A DNA stretch of 64,000 nucleotides from Chamaecyparis obtusa (lineage: Eukaryota; Streptophyta; Pinopsida; Cupressales; Cupressaceae), in contig BSBK01002091.1 of the NCBI GenBank assembly GCA_027943335.1, forward strand, positions 755,501 through 819,500. Direction: 5' to 3'. Below, in pieces: positions 1-11,917 of this stretch (positions are counted from its first letter, which is position 1; each line of letters starts with the position of its first letter). Position numbers and translations under genes: made by a program. The notes beneath the pieces are model-generated. The model worked only from the letters and a program-made list of their open reading frames with translations, had not been told where the DNA came from and did not search any database.

Positions 1-2937
1 ATTCTAGTACTTCAGGGTTAGTAAGAAAAGACAACTTTATAAAATAAAAGTAATGGTTCATGCATGTCGAATGATTTTCTCCTCTATAAAAAGATACATC
101 CTTATCATAAGTTGGCATCCTAAAATAGTAAGTTCTATAAGTCCATAAGTGTGATTAATTAGTAGTATAAGTTTAGTGAATTATGGATACATCTTTCAGA
201 CTCACTACCCCTAGGTATCAAAGTTGTTTCTTAGTCACATTATAGATATAAAAGTGATGCATTTGATAGGTACTAATGCTGAGCTAGTTATTGCATCTAT
301 AAAATGGGTGCTAAGAGAGGATTTATTGAGTAGAAAGGAACAATGCAAGGTGAATATTGATATTTCCTCTAGGTTTTTGGGATCTTTACTATACTTGAGT
401 GAACCTAGGGATGTTATTAAACACCTTTCCCTTGGGTTATTTGGTAGATATTACAATGAAATTTTGGAGGATGTTATAGGAGATACATGGTATGGGGTGA
501 TGTTTGCATTATTTACAAAGCTATAATCCCTCCTTGAGATAAGAATTGAGGTGCCACAAGTGTCCTTTATTTCTAATTTTTATTCTACATCTTTGGAGAT
601 ACACTAGTTTTCTGCCTGACATGGTTCTAATATCCTAAGTTAACATACAAGTGTAGATGAGGACATTTAGTAGAAGTACATATATGAAGTTTGACTTTGG
701 GTTTTGTTTGAGTAGGACTAGGATAAATCAAATAATAAGTTTCAAGAAGGCCTCAAATTTGGGGAACACTCAGAATAGAGGGGATGATTCTGCTAGGGAG
801 GGTCCTAGTTCTAGAAATATATGACCTACATTATAAAAATAAATGTATCTTTTGTAATTTTTCTATGAAAAGAGAAAGAAATATGAAACCTACAAGAATT
901 CTCATCCTCATATATCATAAATAGATACTTAGTTAAAAAAATAGATATATTTATATTCAAATCCATTTACCCTATTCCATTTTTCTTCTCTTTACTGAGG
1001 TCTTTTAAATGAATTATGAAATATGTTTTAAGATGGGAAAAGTCATAATATGTATCATAGCTGGGAACCTACCACTGCATACAAAAGTAGTAGTAAGTTA
1101 GGAAATATATATCTTTGGAAAAATGTGCATGAAATGAACCTTGACCCGAGCACTGGCATGTTTCTTTTAAAAAAGAAAAAATCAAATTATATAGGCTTTC
1201 AATATTTCATCATGTTAGATTAACTTTTAAATATTTGTGATGACAATTTTTTTGTAATAACCACTTGTATATGTTAACCTTACAAATATGATAGTCATGT
1301 GGTACACACTTAAAAAATGATTATAAATGGGTTCACTTAATAGGTGGCTCATGCGTGGTAGAAAATTTGGAATTAAAACCTACCTACCTACACTAGCTAA
1401 CTACAAAATGAACTATAAATATCCATTCAAAGAAAATAATTTTTTTTGAACTAGCGCTACAACCTAGCTTTCTACATTTAAAAAACATTTCAATAAGATT
1501 TTGACAAAATTGAGAAACATTTTGGGGTATATTTCTATTTTTATGTGATACATCAAATAAAACTACATATACATGTACATTTCAGGACAATCCTCTAAAC
1601 ATAAAAAAAAATGAAATACGAGCCTTGAAATAAATCTCCTTATATTCTTACATGAGCATGACAAATATGGGACATGGTAAGCTAGGAATTTTTAGAAATA
1701 CCTGATTGGACATTCCTAAGTGTGTTCAAGATGAGTTTCTTAGGGAATGACCACATTTCCATGTTTCCTATCAATGGTTGTTATAGGGTTCACGAATTCA
1801 AACTAAATTGGGAAGTATCATCTAGGACCATTGTAGATTTGTTTTTGAATCGCATGTAGAAAATTTCAAGTTTTTTCCAAAAAAGTATGTCCTCATCCTC
1901 TATTTTTGCACACTTTAAGGATGATATTATGAGATAGGACTCAGTGCCCCAAATTTGATCTCAACTTGACATCAATTTTTTCCCTCAAAAGAATAATCTC
2001 ATTAAGAATGTTTCATGCAAATCAATATTATGAATGCAATGCTAAAATGAATGCAATTAAATATGACCACTAAGACAATAACTAATAATTTAGATGTTTT
2101 ATTTTTCATCATTGAGTGTTTTTTGGAAAATTGAGGCTAGTACAACCCTCAATGTTTGAAGTTGCAATTGTGAGAATATGAATACAACCTTAATTGGATG
2201 TAATGTCAAGCAATAACATAAGCATTGAGTCATATAGAGCCAAGAGGATCTCAGTATTACTTAATTTTGATGTTTTAAGATGACACAAGCATTGGGGCAA
2301 GTAGAGCAAAGATGACATGAGTGTTTCTTGCATGACCCAAACAAACAAGAGATCTTTCCATTCATGCACAATGAATTATTTTATGCCCACAATGACCCTT
2401 TATCATTCATATCTTTGGGAATACATTACCACTTGCACCTTACTAATAAATCACTCCTTAAAATAAATAAGGAGGTAGCTCCAACATCACCTTAGCATTC
2501 AAATAAAAATATTCCAGGTATGTGCAACGTACTGCATGAAATGGAGAATCTTATCACAAATATTGATATTTTAGGATCATCGAAACAATTAGCCATGAAC
2601 AGAAATCAAAGAAAACATCATGCCCCTTGGCGTTTCTTCTCTAGTCAATAGACATCCTCGAGTTTCTCAGAAGTCATAATAAGAAAAGATTAATGATAAT
2701 AGAGAGTAGACAAAGAAACGTTAAATCTTCCTCTTCATTCCTCTAGTCCATAGACATCATCAAAATGGTCAAAAAATATGACCGACATAGCTCAAGTTGT
2801 TTGTGGATAGATGTTTGACCATTTAGTGGTTTTGAGAAACATTATTAATTGAGTGATCTTAGTTTTATTTTTCTTTTATGATGGGTATATGGATGAAGAT
2901 AGGGGACCAAAATGGTTCAAATTATTATTTTGGTCCC
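1..2937. other. AT-rich gene-free spacer
   Basis: No supported gene is visible. One open frame at 224-526 (+) gives about 100 residues, but it opens on TTG rather than ATG, shows no recognisable domain, and is surrounded by stop-rich AT-rich sequence. It may be a retroelement relic or chance. No LTR ends, tRNA or long repeats were recognised here. Confidence 0.5.
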
Positions 2938-3235
2938 CCAAATTCAGTAGAGCATACACCTTATAGCACGCACGTGCTATAGGGTGCACACCCTATGGCT
3001 TGGATTGTTGAGCCTAAGGCTTGGGGAATCCAATCTATAGTGTGTGTGCTATATAGTGCATGCTCTTTGTAGGGTGTACATTCTATGTAGATCAAAATGT
3101 TGAAAATTTTACATTTTCTACAATATCAAAATTTCAATGTTTTACCTAGGCCGTAGACCCTATAGTGCATCCGCCCAATAGAATGTACACACTATAGTGA
3201 GTATGCCGTATAGTGATAATTTTAAATGGATTGAA
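2938..3235. repeat. Degenerate short palindromic repeats (CTATAGNGTGCA type)
   Basis: Variants of a short motif built from CTATAG and GTGCA/GTGTGC recur on both strands over about 300 bases. They include an 8-bp perfect inverted repeat, ATAGGGTG, two spacer bases, then CACCCTAT, near 2977-2994. There is no coding potential. This looks like a decayed minisatellite. Confidence 0.4.
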
Positions 3236-3243
3236 GGAGGGTT

Positions 3244-3267
3244 AGAGAGAGAGAGAGAGAGAGAGTG
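3244..3267. repeat. (AG)n microsatellite
   Basis: An uninterrupted AG dinucleotide run of 24 bases, followed by a G-rich, GA-rich stretch. Confidence 0.9.
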
Positions 3268-3653
3268 ACAAGGGGGGAGATAGAGAGAGGCAATAAAAAT
3301 CAAACAAGCCTTGATAGGTCAATTTCAACATCGGGTCTATACATAAAATTTAACATTTTAGTATAATTTTTCTTATACTTAAGTTACATTTTATGTATAC
3401 ACTTTTAGGATGTTTGAGAGTGATTTTATCTTGATAAGAGTTAAGACAAAGATTCTATATTTTGAGGGTTTTTAGGAAATTTCATACTTAGCCAAATTTA
3501 TGGAATTAACACATTGTCATCACCAGGATTCTCAGTGGACTATTGATTGTAACCTTAAGTGCTTCACTTGTGCATGATCATTTAGGGATCATTTCTCATT
3601 GTATTTTTTATGCTAATTTTATTTTTTTAATTGAAGTATATGTTTAACCATGT

Positions 3654-3656
<3 letters not shown>

Positions 3657-3697
<41 letters not shown>
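3657..3697. repeat. (GA)n microsatellite at left edge of palindromic array
   Basis: About 20 GA units directly precede the first satellite monomer. A CT tract, which is GA on the other strand, closes the array at 20093-20126. The whole array is therefore bounded by GA tracts in inverted orientation. Confidence 0.9.
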
Positions 3698-3700
<3 letters not shown>

Positions 3701-4289
3701 ATACTTTATTGTTCTAATTGGTTCTAATGTATCATAAGGGGTCATAATGGGTCCTAAGTGGTCCTAGGATCCCTTAGGACCCATTAGGACACATTAGGAA
3801 CCATTAGGATCCATTCTAACACATTAGGACCTCTTAGGACCCCATAGAATACATTAATCATCGTAGGGAACACCAATGGGTTCTAATGTGTCCTAATGTG
3901 TCTTAATATTTCCTAAAGGGTTTTAATGGATCCTAAGTGGTCCTAGGAATCCTTAGGACCAATTGTGACCCCTTAGTACCCATTAAGACCCATTAGAACA
4001 CATTAGGGTGCATTAGGATCCCTTATTAATTGTCAAAGGACATACTTTAGGGTTCTAATGTGTCCTAATGGGTCCTAATGTATCCTAAGGGGTTGTAATG
4101 GGTCCTAAGTGGTACTAAAACCCCTTAGGATCTGTTAGGAATTATTAGGACACATTATTCCACTCATTAGGAAATAATAGAACCCATTATGACCCTTTAG
4201 AATAAATTATCCGGCATAGGACACACTAATGTGTCGTAAGGGGTCCTAATATATCATAACGGGTCATAATGGGTCATAAGTGATCCTAG
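3698..4289. repeat. Palindromic ~170-bp satellite, block 1
   Basis: The stretch is built from ~10-bp words of the type TCCTAATGGG, first in one orientation and then, past a CCTAGG centre, as the reverse complement (CCCATTAGGA). A boundary motif resembling ATTAATCATCATAGGACAC recurs near 3851, 4023 and 4205, a spacing of about 170-180 bases. The block is cut at 4289 by the LTR retrotransposon and continues at 14785. Confidence 0.8.
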
Positions 4290-5226
4290 TGTATACACCT
4301 AAAAATGGTCATCTAGACTATTAGCCCTTTTTGCTAAATCAACAATTGCTTATTCTTGATCAAATCCTAGCTCTATCATTTATTCGATTATTTTCTATGG
4401 GCTAACCATTTTATCCTAAGTCTTTATTTATTTAAAAAGAATATTTCCTCCCCTTTTAAATAAATAAAAGCCCTCACTTTTCCTCTTATCCTAAGTTTCA
4501 CAAATAAAACATTATTCTTATTTTATAAAAAGGGAAAAAGCACTTTTTGTCTCATATGGACACAAAAGTCAACTCTTATTTTCCTATTGGAGGATACTTG
4601 TGCACATGGATTGCTCCTTTTTCAAGCTCCACCATTGATTAAATCTTTTGCCTCTTAATCTCCATGGTCCATTTCTCCTCATTTCCTATAAAAGAAGAGC
4701 TCTCTTCTTCATTTTAGATCCCCAACTTTTTATGCTAATATTATGCTGGAGGTTTTCTAGGTACACTTTGAAGCTTTTGAAGATTTGGAGCATTCTTAGC
4801 ATCTACATCTCATTCTTAGCATCTACATCTCATTCTTGCATTTTTAGCTTAGCTTCATATTTATGCTTTCTTAGATTAGCTTCATTTCTATGCTCTAGAT
4901 TAGCTCACATAGATTAATTAGCTTGGGTTGTAACACTTGCATATTTCCTTTCATAGCTTAGCTTGCATTTCCATTTCTAGCATAGCATTGCATTGCATTT
5001 TCATTCTTGATTCTTGAGGATATTGGTATTCTTGCCCTTGTCTTCCTTGAATCTCCCATTGCATGGTTTACTAGCAAGGTCATAGGTTAAATAGCTCTAG
5101 CTGAGAGCATTCTTAAAAGCCCTTGCACTCCATGCCTAGGGAGCTATGGATCGATTTGTGAGGGCTCATTCTTGAGTTTCCTTGCATGTAATGATCCATA
5201 GAAGTGTGACACAATTATAGCACACA
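4290..5226 (+). repeat. 5' LTR of element A
   Basis: The 937-bp terminal repeat matches 13848-14784 throughout, with TG...CA ends. It contains a short internal direct duplication (ATTCTTAGCATCTACATCTC twice, near 4790-4830). The TATA box at 4687 suggests U3 is about 400 bp. Confidence 0.95.
4687..4693 (+). promoter_or_regulatory. TATA box of element A 5' LTR
   Basis: TATAAAA lies about 400 bp into the 5' LTR, in the expected place for the promoter that makes genomic RNA. The matching bases of the 3' LTR (14245-14251) read TCTAAAA, so only the 5' copy keeps the consensus. Confidence 0.6.
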
Positions 5227-5231
5227 TTTTT

Positions 5232-5249
5232 TGGCGCCCACCGTGGGGC
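5232..5249 (+). other. Primer-binding site of element A
   Basis: TGGCGCCCACCGTGGGGC lies five bases after the 5' LTR. It begins with the TGG that pairs with a tRNA CCA tail. The tRNA species was not determined. Similar sites are typical of plant Gypsy elements. Confidence 0.75.
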
Positions 5250-5360
5250 AGAGTAGATAGACTTTGTCCTTTAAATTCTGCATTTTTGTCAATTTCCGTC
5301 TATTTTTCGGCAAGTTTTCAGCTTAATTTTTCATCTCTATTTTTTTTGTCTCAGATTGTC

Positions 5361-5560
5361 GTGCGATACTTTCCAGAAGTATCGCGTGATATACCTCTGT
5401 ATGTGCATGCGATACTTCACCTGTCAGAAGTATCGCCTGGCTATAGTGGAGAATATCGCCTGGTGTCAGGCGAAGTATCGCCTGGTATAAGGTGAAATAT
5501 CACGCAGACTAAAAGTATCACTGGTGTCGGGTGAAGTATGGCGCGATACTGTGTCTGTAC
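5361..5560 (+). repeat. Stem-loop and direct-repeat cluster in element A leader
   Basis: Copies of GAAGTATCGC and its complement GCGATACTTC are packed into about 200 bases. Two perfect hairpins are explicit: 5363-5371 with 5377-5385 (9-bp stem, 5-nt loop) and 5409-5418 with 5427-5436 (10-bp stem, 8-nt loop). Further diverged direct copies follow to about 5560. The position just after the primer-binding site suits RNA dimerisation or packaging, which is an inference. Confidence 0.65.
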
Positions 5561-7558
5561 CTGGCAGCGAGCTATTTTCAGGCTATTTTATCTATCTTGC
5601 AAGTTTTGGGTTGTTAGCTATCTTTTTGAAATTTTTTGAAATTTCTAGCGTTTTCAAATCCATGCCACTGTGGAAAATGGGTGCCCATTTTTTTTTTGAA
5701 ATTTTGCAAATGGTATCAAAAGTTTAAGTGTGATATATCATTGGAAAGGTCTTTCCGAGCCTAATCCAACCATGATGGTTTCATTTTTTGATTTTATCAT
5801 TTGATCAGTTATTTTTGTAGATTATCTAATTTTTTTCATGTACTAATCATTGTTAGATTTTGGATTTTGATTCTCCTAACTCTTGTTGGTCTAACAAGTT
5901 GTGGTTGTAGGTGCTTCTTGCTTGAAATTTGCTAAAATCACATGTCAAAGAGGGCTACTAATGGTTTTTGTAGGGCTGCCCTAAGCATAAAAACCAAATC
6001 AAGTGCTTGTTTAATTTTTTTCTTTATTCAGTGCGGCATATACTAGTTGTTTCATTAGGCACTTAATACTTTGTGAAAGGAATCTTGGGGTGGTAGGAGA
6101 AGTATGCTCTTCACCTTTAGGTGAATCAAAAAATCTTGACCCATCTTGAGGTTTTGGAAGCAAAGGGGGTAATTGAATCTTTGCTTGGTGTGTTTGGGAG
6201 AGATTCTTGAGATAGGGGAGTATGCTCTTCACCCTTGTGGTGAACCAAAAACCTTGAACCTCAAGAATTAATCCACTCTTTATTTAGCTTAGGATCCTTT
6301 AGCGGGACTGCTCTTGAGCAATCAAGAGGAACGACCCAAGTGGGGACAACCTTGTCATCATTTTCCTTGGTGGCGAGTGATTCCAACTCACTATAATCTC
6401 AAGGCTATCGAGGACACAAAACCTTGGTAGACATAGTACTTATCTTCGCTTGATGTGAGTAACTTGTGGGATTGTGACCATGAGGAAAGCATTAAGCAAG
6501 AATTCTTAAGGTACTCTTGAGGCCGTGAGGTCCTAGTCCTTTATGAGGAGAAAGAGGGGTGCTATGAATGGAAACCCTTACTATGAACCATTAGATAGAG
6601 GCCACCTTATTTTAGCCGCTTAGCTTCTTGGTGCAAGGATTGATCCAAGTGGACTTACCCGGATCACCCCAAGACACTCACCATATGTGTTCCTTTGGTT
6701 GTGTTTTTGACACTTCCATGACAATGCCAATATCTCTTGTGGGAAACCACTTGGTGTGAGGCAAGGGAGCATCAAGTTGTGGGCCAAGTTGTTAAGTAAT
6801 GAGCCTTGTCCTTCTAGGTAGTAATTGCTTGAATTGTCTTCGATTGTGCTATACCAATGTAAACGTTCTCAACATTCAAACAAACGGTAGCATTCATAAG
6901 GTTCCCTATTTTGATATCACAAGTGCTTGTCTTGGCAAGGTTTCTTTTGCCCTTGTTTCAAGTGTTCTATGACATGTTTGATCCCATACTGTTTGCAAAT
7001 CTATCTTTTATCTATTGCTACTGCTTGTCAAACTGATAAATTGCACTGTTCAATCTACAAATTTGGTCCAAGCGCTTCAAAACTGAGTTTTTCACATTCA
7101 CTAGTCAAGAGTCATATGATATTGAAGTATCCTTGCATACCCTCAACCAAGAATCCTGAGTTATTCTGCTGTCCTATTACTGTTGCAATCTGGAGTTGCT
7201 AAACTTGCACTTTAACCTGCTGTAGAGTGTCCTTTTTTGTTCTTACTTGAAACTGGTTTGTTACTTACATGTTTAGATTTGTTCTAGACTAAAACAAATG
7301 AGCTAAAACTATTGGATTTGAGCTTAACAAATGCTACTCTTGATTACTTGTCGCATCATGGTTACCTCTCTAGCTACTTGCTTATTGAGCTTCTTGCTCA
7401 TTGCTCGGCTTTAGTCAATTGATTGCTGTAAGTGCTTGAGCACTTTTGACGAGCCATCTCTCTATTGTTATACTTTGACAAGTGATCTTTATTAGCTTTT
7501 CTTATCTCAAATCTAAGAAACTTTGTCTCATCCTATTAGTCAACCAACATCTCTTTTC
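5561..7558 (+). other. Untranslated leader of element A
   Basis: About 2 kb between the stem-loop cluster and the gag start. Frames are short and broken, no domains are seen, and it is treated as 5' untranslated RNA of the element. Confidence 0.6.
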
Positions 7559-10500
7559 ATGCCGGTTACAACTCGGTCTCAATTTGAGCAGGAGAGTCAT
7601 CCTCCGTTCAATTATACACAGTTACCTTCTCCAACTAGACGTTCAAAAGCACCCATTAGCAACAATAGTTCTAGTTCTGACCAATCTGAGAATTCTAAGG
7701 CTACACCGTGGTATAAAGGAGGTTTCCTCTTTTCCGCATTCAAGACCCCCAAAAACACAGATAGTGTCTCACTCACTTTGACTGAACAAGAAAAGTTTCA
7801 CCTCTTGCAAGAACACTTTGAGCGTAAGGATAATCAAGCGCGCTTAGACAAAGAACACAATCAACAAAGGATGGATGCTACTAGGCGCATGGCTTATAGA
7901 GGGACATTTCATGAGCAACCTGCGACTAGTAATCATGAGCATAGACCTCTTTTTAACAATGGCAACAATGGCAACAACACGCCACCAAGATCTCCTCCAA
8001 GAACCACTTTTGGTATGCCTTCTTCACCTCCTAGACCTCCTCCCTCTCAACATGAGGCAGAGGCTAATGATGAGATTTCTAGTGAGGATCTTATGAGATG
8101 TGAACAAGATGTGGATTTCCAATGAATGATGCATAAGCTTTTAGAGCGTAATGGCGATCAATATTTTCAATATATGACTTCTAGAGGATACAAGCTTCCT
8201 CCCGGCTATGATGTCAGACAAATTGTCCAACAAAGAGTACCAACTGAATTGGAAGTCCTTCAAGAAGAATTACGTCGGACAAATCAACGCCTTACCCAAA
8301 TGGCATTAGAAAGAGAGCCTCCAAAGGTCTCTTTTGTAGAATCAATTTGTGCTCTTCCTTTTGATAAAGATCTATACATGGTCTCATTTCCTAAGGATAT
8401 TGAGGTTCCTAAATATGACAAGTATGATGGAAATGGTGACCCTCATGACCATGTGCGTCATTTTTATGCTCTTAGTATGGACTTTCTTCATGAAGACACA
8501 TATCTCCTATGCTTATTCCCTCGAAGCTTAAGAGGCCAAGCTTTGGAATGGTTTGCGAAATCGACACCACCACTTAAGACTTTTGATGAGTTAGCTCAGT
8601 GATTTACCCAACAGTACTCTTACAACATCCAACAACCTGTCACTGTGATAGATCTCGGTAATCTAAGACAACATCAAGGTGAGCCATTTGCAACTTACTT
8701 ACAATGTTGGAGGTCATTGTATTCTCGATATCCTCGTCAGCTACCTGAAAGAGAAAAGATTGACATTTTCATCAACACACTTGTGCCTGAGCTATTTTAT
8801 GATCTAAGGAAGCAATTGTTCTCCTCCTTCCATGACATGGTTGAAAGTGCATATCAGATTGAGGATGTAGCTATAAGAAAAGGGGATATTGTTATTAATA
8901 AAGATGCTAAAGGCAATGGTAAAGAAAAGAACAAACCTTGGAATAAGAACAAGTATGTTGTTAATGATGGGGTTGTTGACGCTCCTAAAGTTAAAGAGCC
9001 TGCTTTCAATCTTTCCAATGCTATCTATGCAACAAAACAACAAGAAGCTGCCAATGCTCACAGTGCTCCTAAACCTCAATATGCAGATAAGCCTAAGAAA
9101 TCATTTCGAAAGCGAGTCTATACCAAGTTGGCAGAACCTTACGATGTGATCCTTAAGACTTTGGTTGACAATGGATATCTTACGCTTCTTGATAAACCTG
9201 GTAACTGGGATCCGATAAATAAGCCTGATTGGTGGAGAGAGGATCATTACTGCCATTATCACAGAAACAAGGGACATCCAACAGACAATTGTTTTAGGCT
9301 TAAGGATGATATTCAGGATCTTATTGAGAATGGCACAATCTCCACTGATGGCTTAACTAAAAATTATGATCACATAGCTTTCAAAGATCCTCTACCTAAG
9401 CATGATAAGGGGGAAACCTCTCAAACACATAAGAAGAATCATGATGCTAAGATCAATTACACGTATCCTTCTAATACACCTGTGATCAACATGGTAGAGC
9501 CCGTTGAGAGCATTCTAATGATGAGGTCTCAAGATGATAATAACACCAATCATGGTAAGCCAAAGTTAGTCTTGCAAACACATGGTAGTTCATCTTCCCA
9601 AAGTGAGACACTGAATGCTGTTACTAGGGGGCAAGCCAAGATTGTCCTTAAAACTACACAAGATCCCAAGCAAGCTTTGCCTTCCAAACAAGTGGCTCCT
9701 TCAGCCACCCCTAGCTATGATCTTGTCCAACATTTGCAAAAGACACCAGCACAGATATCTATCCTTGAGTTGCTTCGGTTATCCTCTTCGCATAGAGAGA
9801 TTCTTGATGAGGCTCTACGTACAACACGTGTTCCCAATGAAATTGATCCGAATCAATTTCAGGCTATGGTCAACCACATTTCATCTCCGCTATCTCTCTC
9901 CTTTTCTATAGAAGATGACATATCTATTGCTCACCCACATAATCTAGCTTTACACATTGAAGTTCTAGTCTACAATACCCGAGTCCGCCGAGTCCTGATA
10001 GACAATGGTGTAGGGTTAAATATTATTTCTTTCAATGTCATACAACAATTGGGTTTGTCAAAATTCACTATGGATTCTAAAAAGAAGATTACTATAAAAG
10101 CTTATGATGAAGTGGAAAGATCTTCCAAAGGTCTTGTCACACTGCCTGTCCGAGTAGGCCCTATCACGAAAGATATTAGCTTCCAAGTATTGGACATCCC
10201 ACTCGCATATAACATTCTTTTGGGTCATCCTTGGATCCATGACATGCAGGCTATTCCTTCCACTTATCATCAGTGCGTCAAATTTCCGTACAATGGCACT
10301 GAGGTTGTGATTCCTGGAGACCATACTATTGCTATCAATGCTCTTGCTGCTACTGAAAAATTTGTTCCTCACAATGAACCTACTGATGATCCTAGTACGT
10401 CTCTAGTTGCTGCTAAGAAATCATTTAAGATGATGAGCCTTGGTATGGGTGAATATAAACTGGGTTCCTTTGCTTCTATACCTATTTCTCCTAGGTCATA

Positions 10501-11917
10501 TGGGAAACCTTCTGATCCGATGAAGCCTTCCACTTCTGCTATGGTGATCTTTGATACTTTTGTTCCTCCATCCATTCCTTTAGAGGCGGAACAAGAAGAA
10601 CGAGCTGTCCAAGAGTGGATCTATAGAGATGATTCGAGAAATACTCCCATGCTCAGTAATTCAGACATAGATACAGATGAGTCACCACTACACACTATGG
10701 TTCAAATGGGAGATGATCTTCCCTCTACTTCACTTCTTTGGGGAGAAAAATGTATATCTACTAATGATATGACTGAGGCCTCTATGTCTAGAACCTATGT
10801 GCCTAAAGAATCATTGCACTATGATAGACAACGTCGCAACATTGCACGACTGCTACAAAGAGGTGATCTCTCACATAATGACATGAGTATCTCTACTTCT
10901 CGGCATCTTAAGCCTCTTCCAGAAGATCCTCCCATGACAGATATGGATGTTGATGTGGTTCATACCTCTCGTAACCCACTTGACATGGTTGATGGGTCTT
11001 GTGTGGGGTCTGATGAGTCTGTTCCTCGTATTGCCTTAGTGGACCACGCTGGTTCTTCTATGACAAGTCTAGATCTAGCTACTTTTGGAGCTTACCCTAT
11101 AGGCTCAACCTCTCTTGTTACTAGAGATGACATCCTTCACATAAATACTATTGAACCAGTCACTTCATTTCATCTCCCATCAACACCTGTTACTTCTTCC
11201 ACCAGCGAACTAGCCACAAAAAAGATTGAATCAGCAATCAAGTATCACAGTCATCACGTCAAAAGAAAAGAGCAATGGTCGGATGGAAAAAACCACATTG
11301 TGGCAGTATCCGCACCTAAGAAAAGTAAAAATAAAAATCTGCTAAAAAATAATGAGTCTCAAATAAAAGATGACAAGCTAATTCTCTACAGAAAAATGGT
11401 GCACTACTTCAAGCATGATCTCATATCTGTTATACTTCAGCCCATTCCTAGAGCTGAGAACAAAGTTGCTAATGCCTTGGTTGCTTCGACATCCATCTTA
11501 CAAATGAAAAAGCATAAACTTCGCTTCAAGTTCCTGGTGGACGAATTACGCTATCATGCTTACAAATCTTACAATCCTACCATCTTTTCATATCTTCCAC
11601 CTCATATTCCCATTGCAAATCCACCACGCCATTCCTTCCACCATCCCTTACACTTTGCCTTTCTCTCTGGTGACTTGTATAGGAAGGGTCTAGACGGAAC
11701 TCTCCTTAAGTGTCTAGAAATAGAGGAGTTAGAAAAAGTGCTAGCTGAAATCCATGATGGCATATGTGGATCACATTCTAACGATCATTCGCTAGCTCAG
11801 ACATTGCTTAGGGTTGGTTATTATTGGTCGAACTGGTTGAGACCTCCTATTGTCACAGTTGTAGCATTTGGGCCTAGGGCCTATCAGTTCTCTACATCAG
11901 AGGAAGCAGATTCTTGA
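7559..11917 (+). pseudogene. gag-protease-(RT deleted)-integrase fragment of element A
   Basis: One reading frame begins at the ATG at 7559 (product starts MPVTTRSQ) and runs to 11917, broken only by in-frame TGA codons at 8123-8125 and 8600-8602. In order it shows: a charged, Pro-rich N-terminus; a retrotransposon gag domain (about 8340-8880, including a QALEWF-type motif); a knuckle CHYHRNKGHPTDNC (about 9250-9295); and an aspartic protease (about 9950-10260) whose active site reads DNG instead of DSG/DTG. A low-complexity stretch follows. The frame then picks up the tail of RNase H (about 11380-11500, PRAENKVANAL) and the integrase zinc-binding N-terminus (about 11690-11835, ending GYYW), and stops. 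Reverse transcriptase and the integrase core are missing without loss of frame. It may still make Gag-like protein in part, but it is not self-sufficient. Confidence 0.85.

Noticed and set aside
224..526. A 100-codon frame near the left edge
   Set aside because: It opens on TTG, matches no family I know, and could not be extended by exons on either side.
8126..8602. Separate gag ORFs as distinct genes
   Set aside because: They are in the same frame as the segments before and after, so they are one gag frame split by TGA codons.
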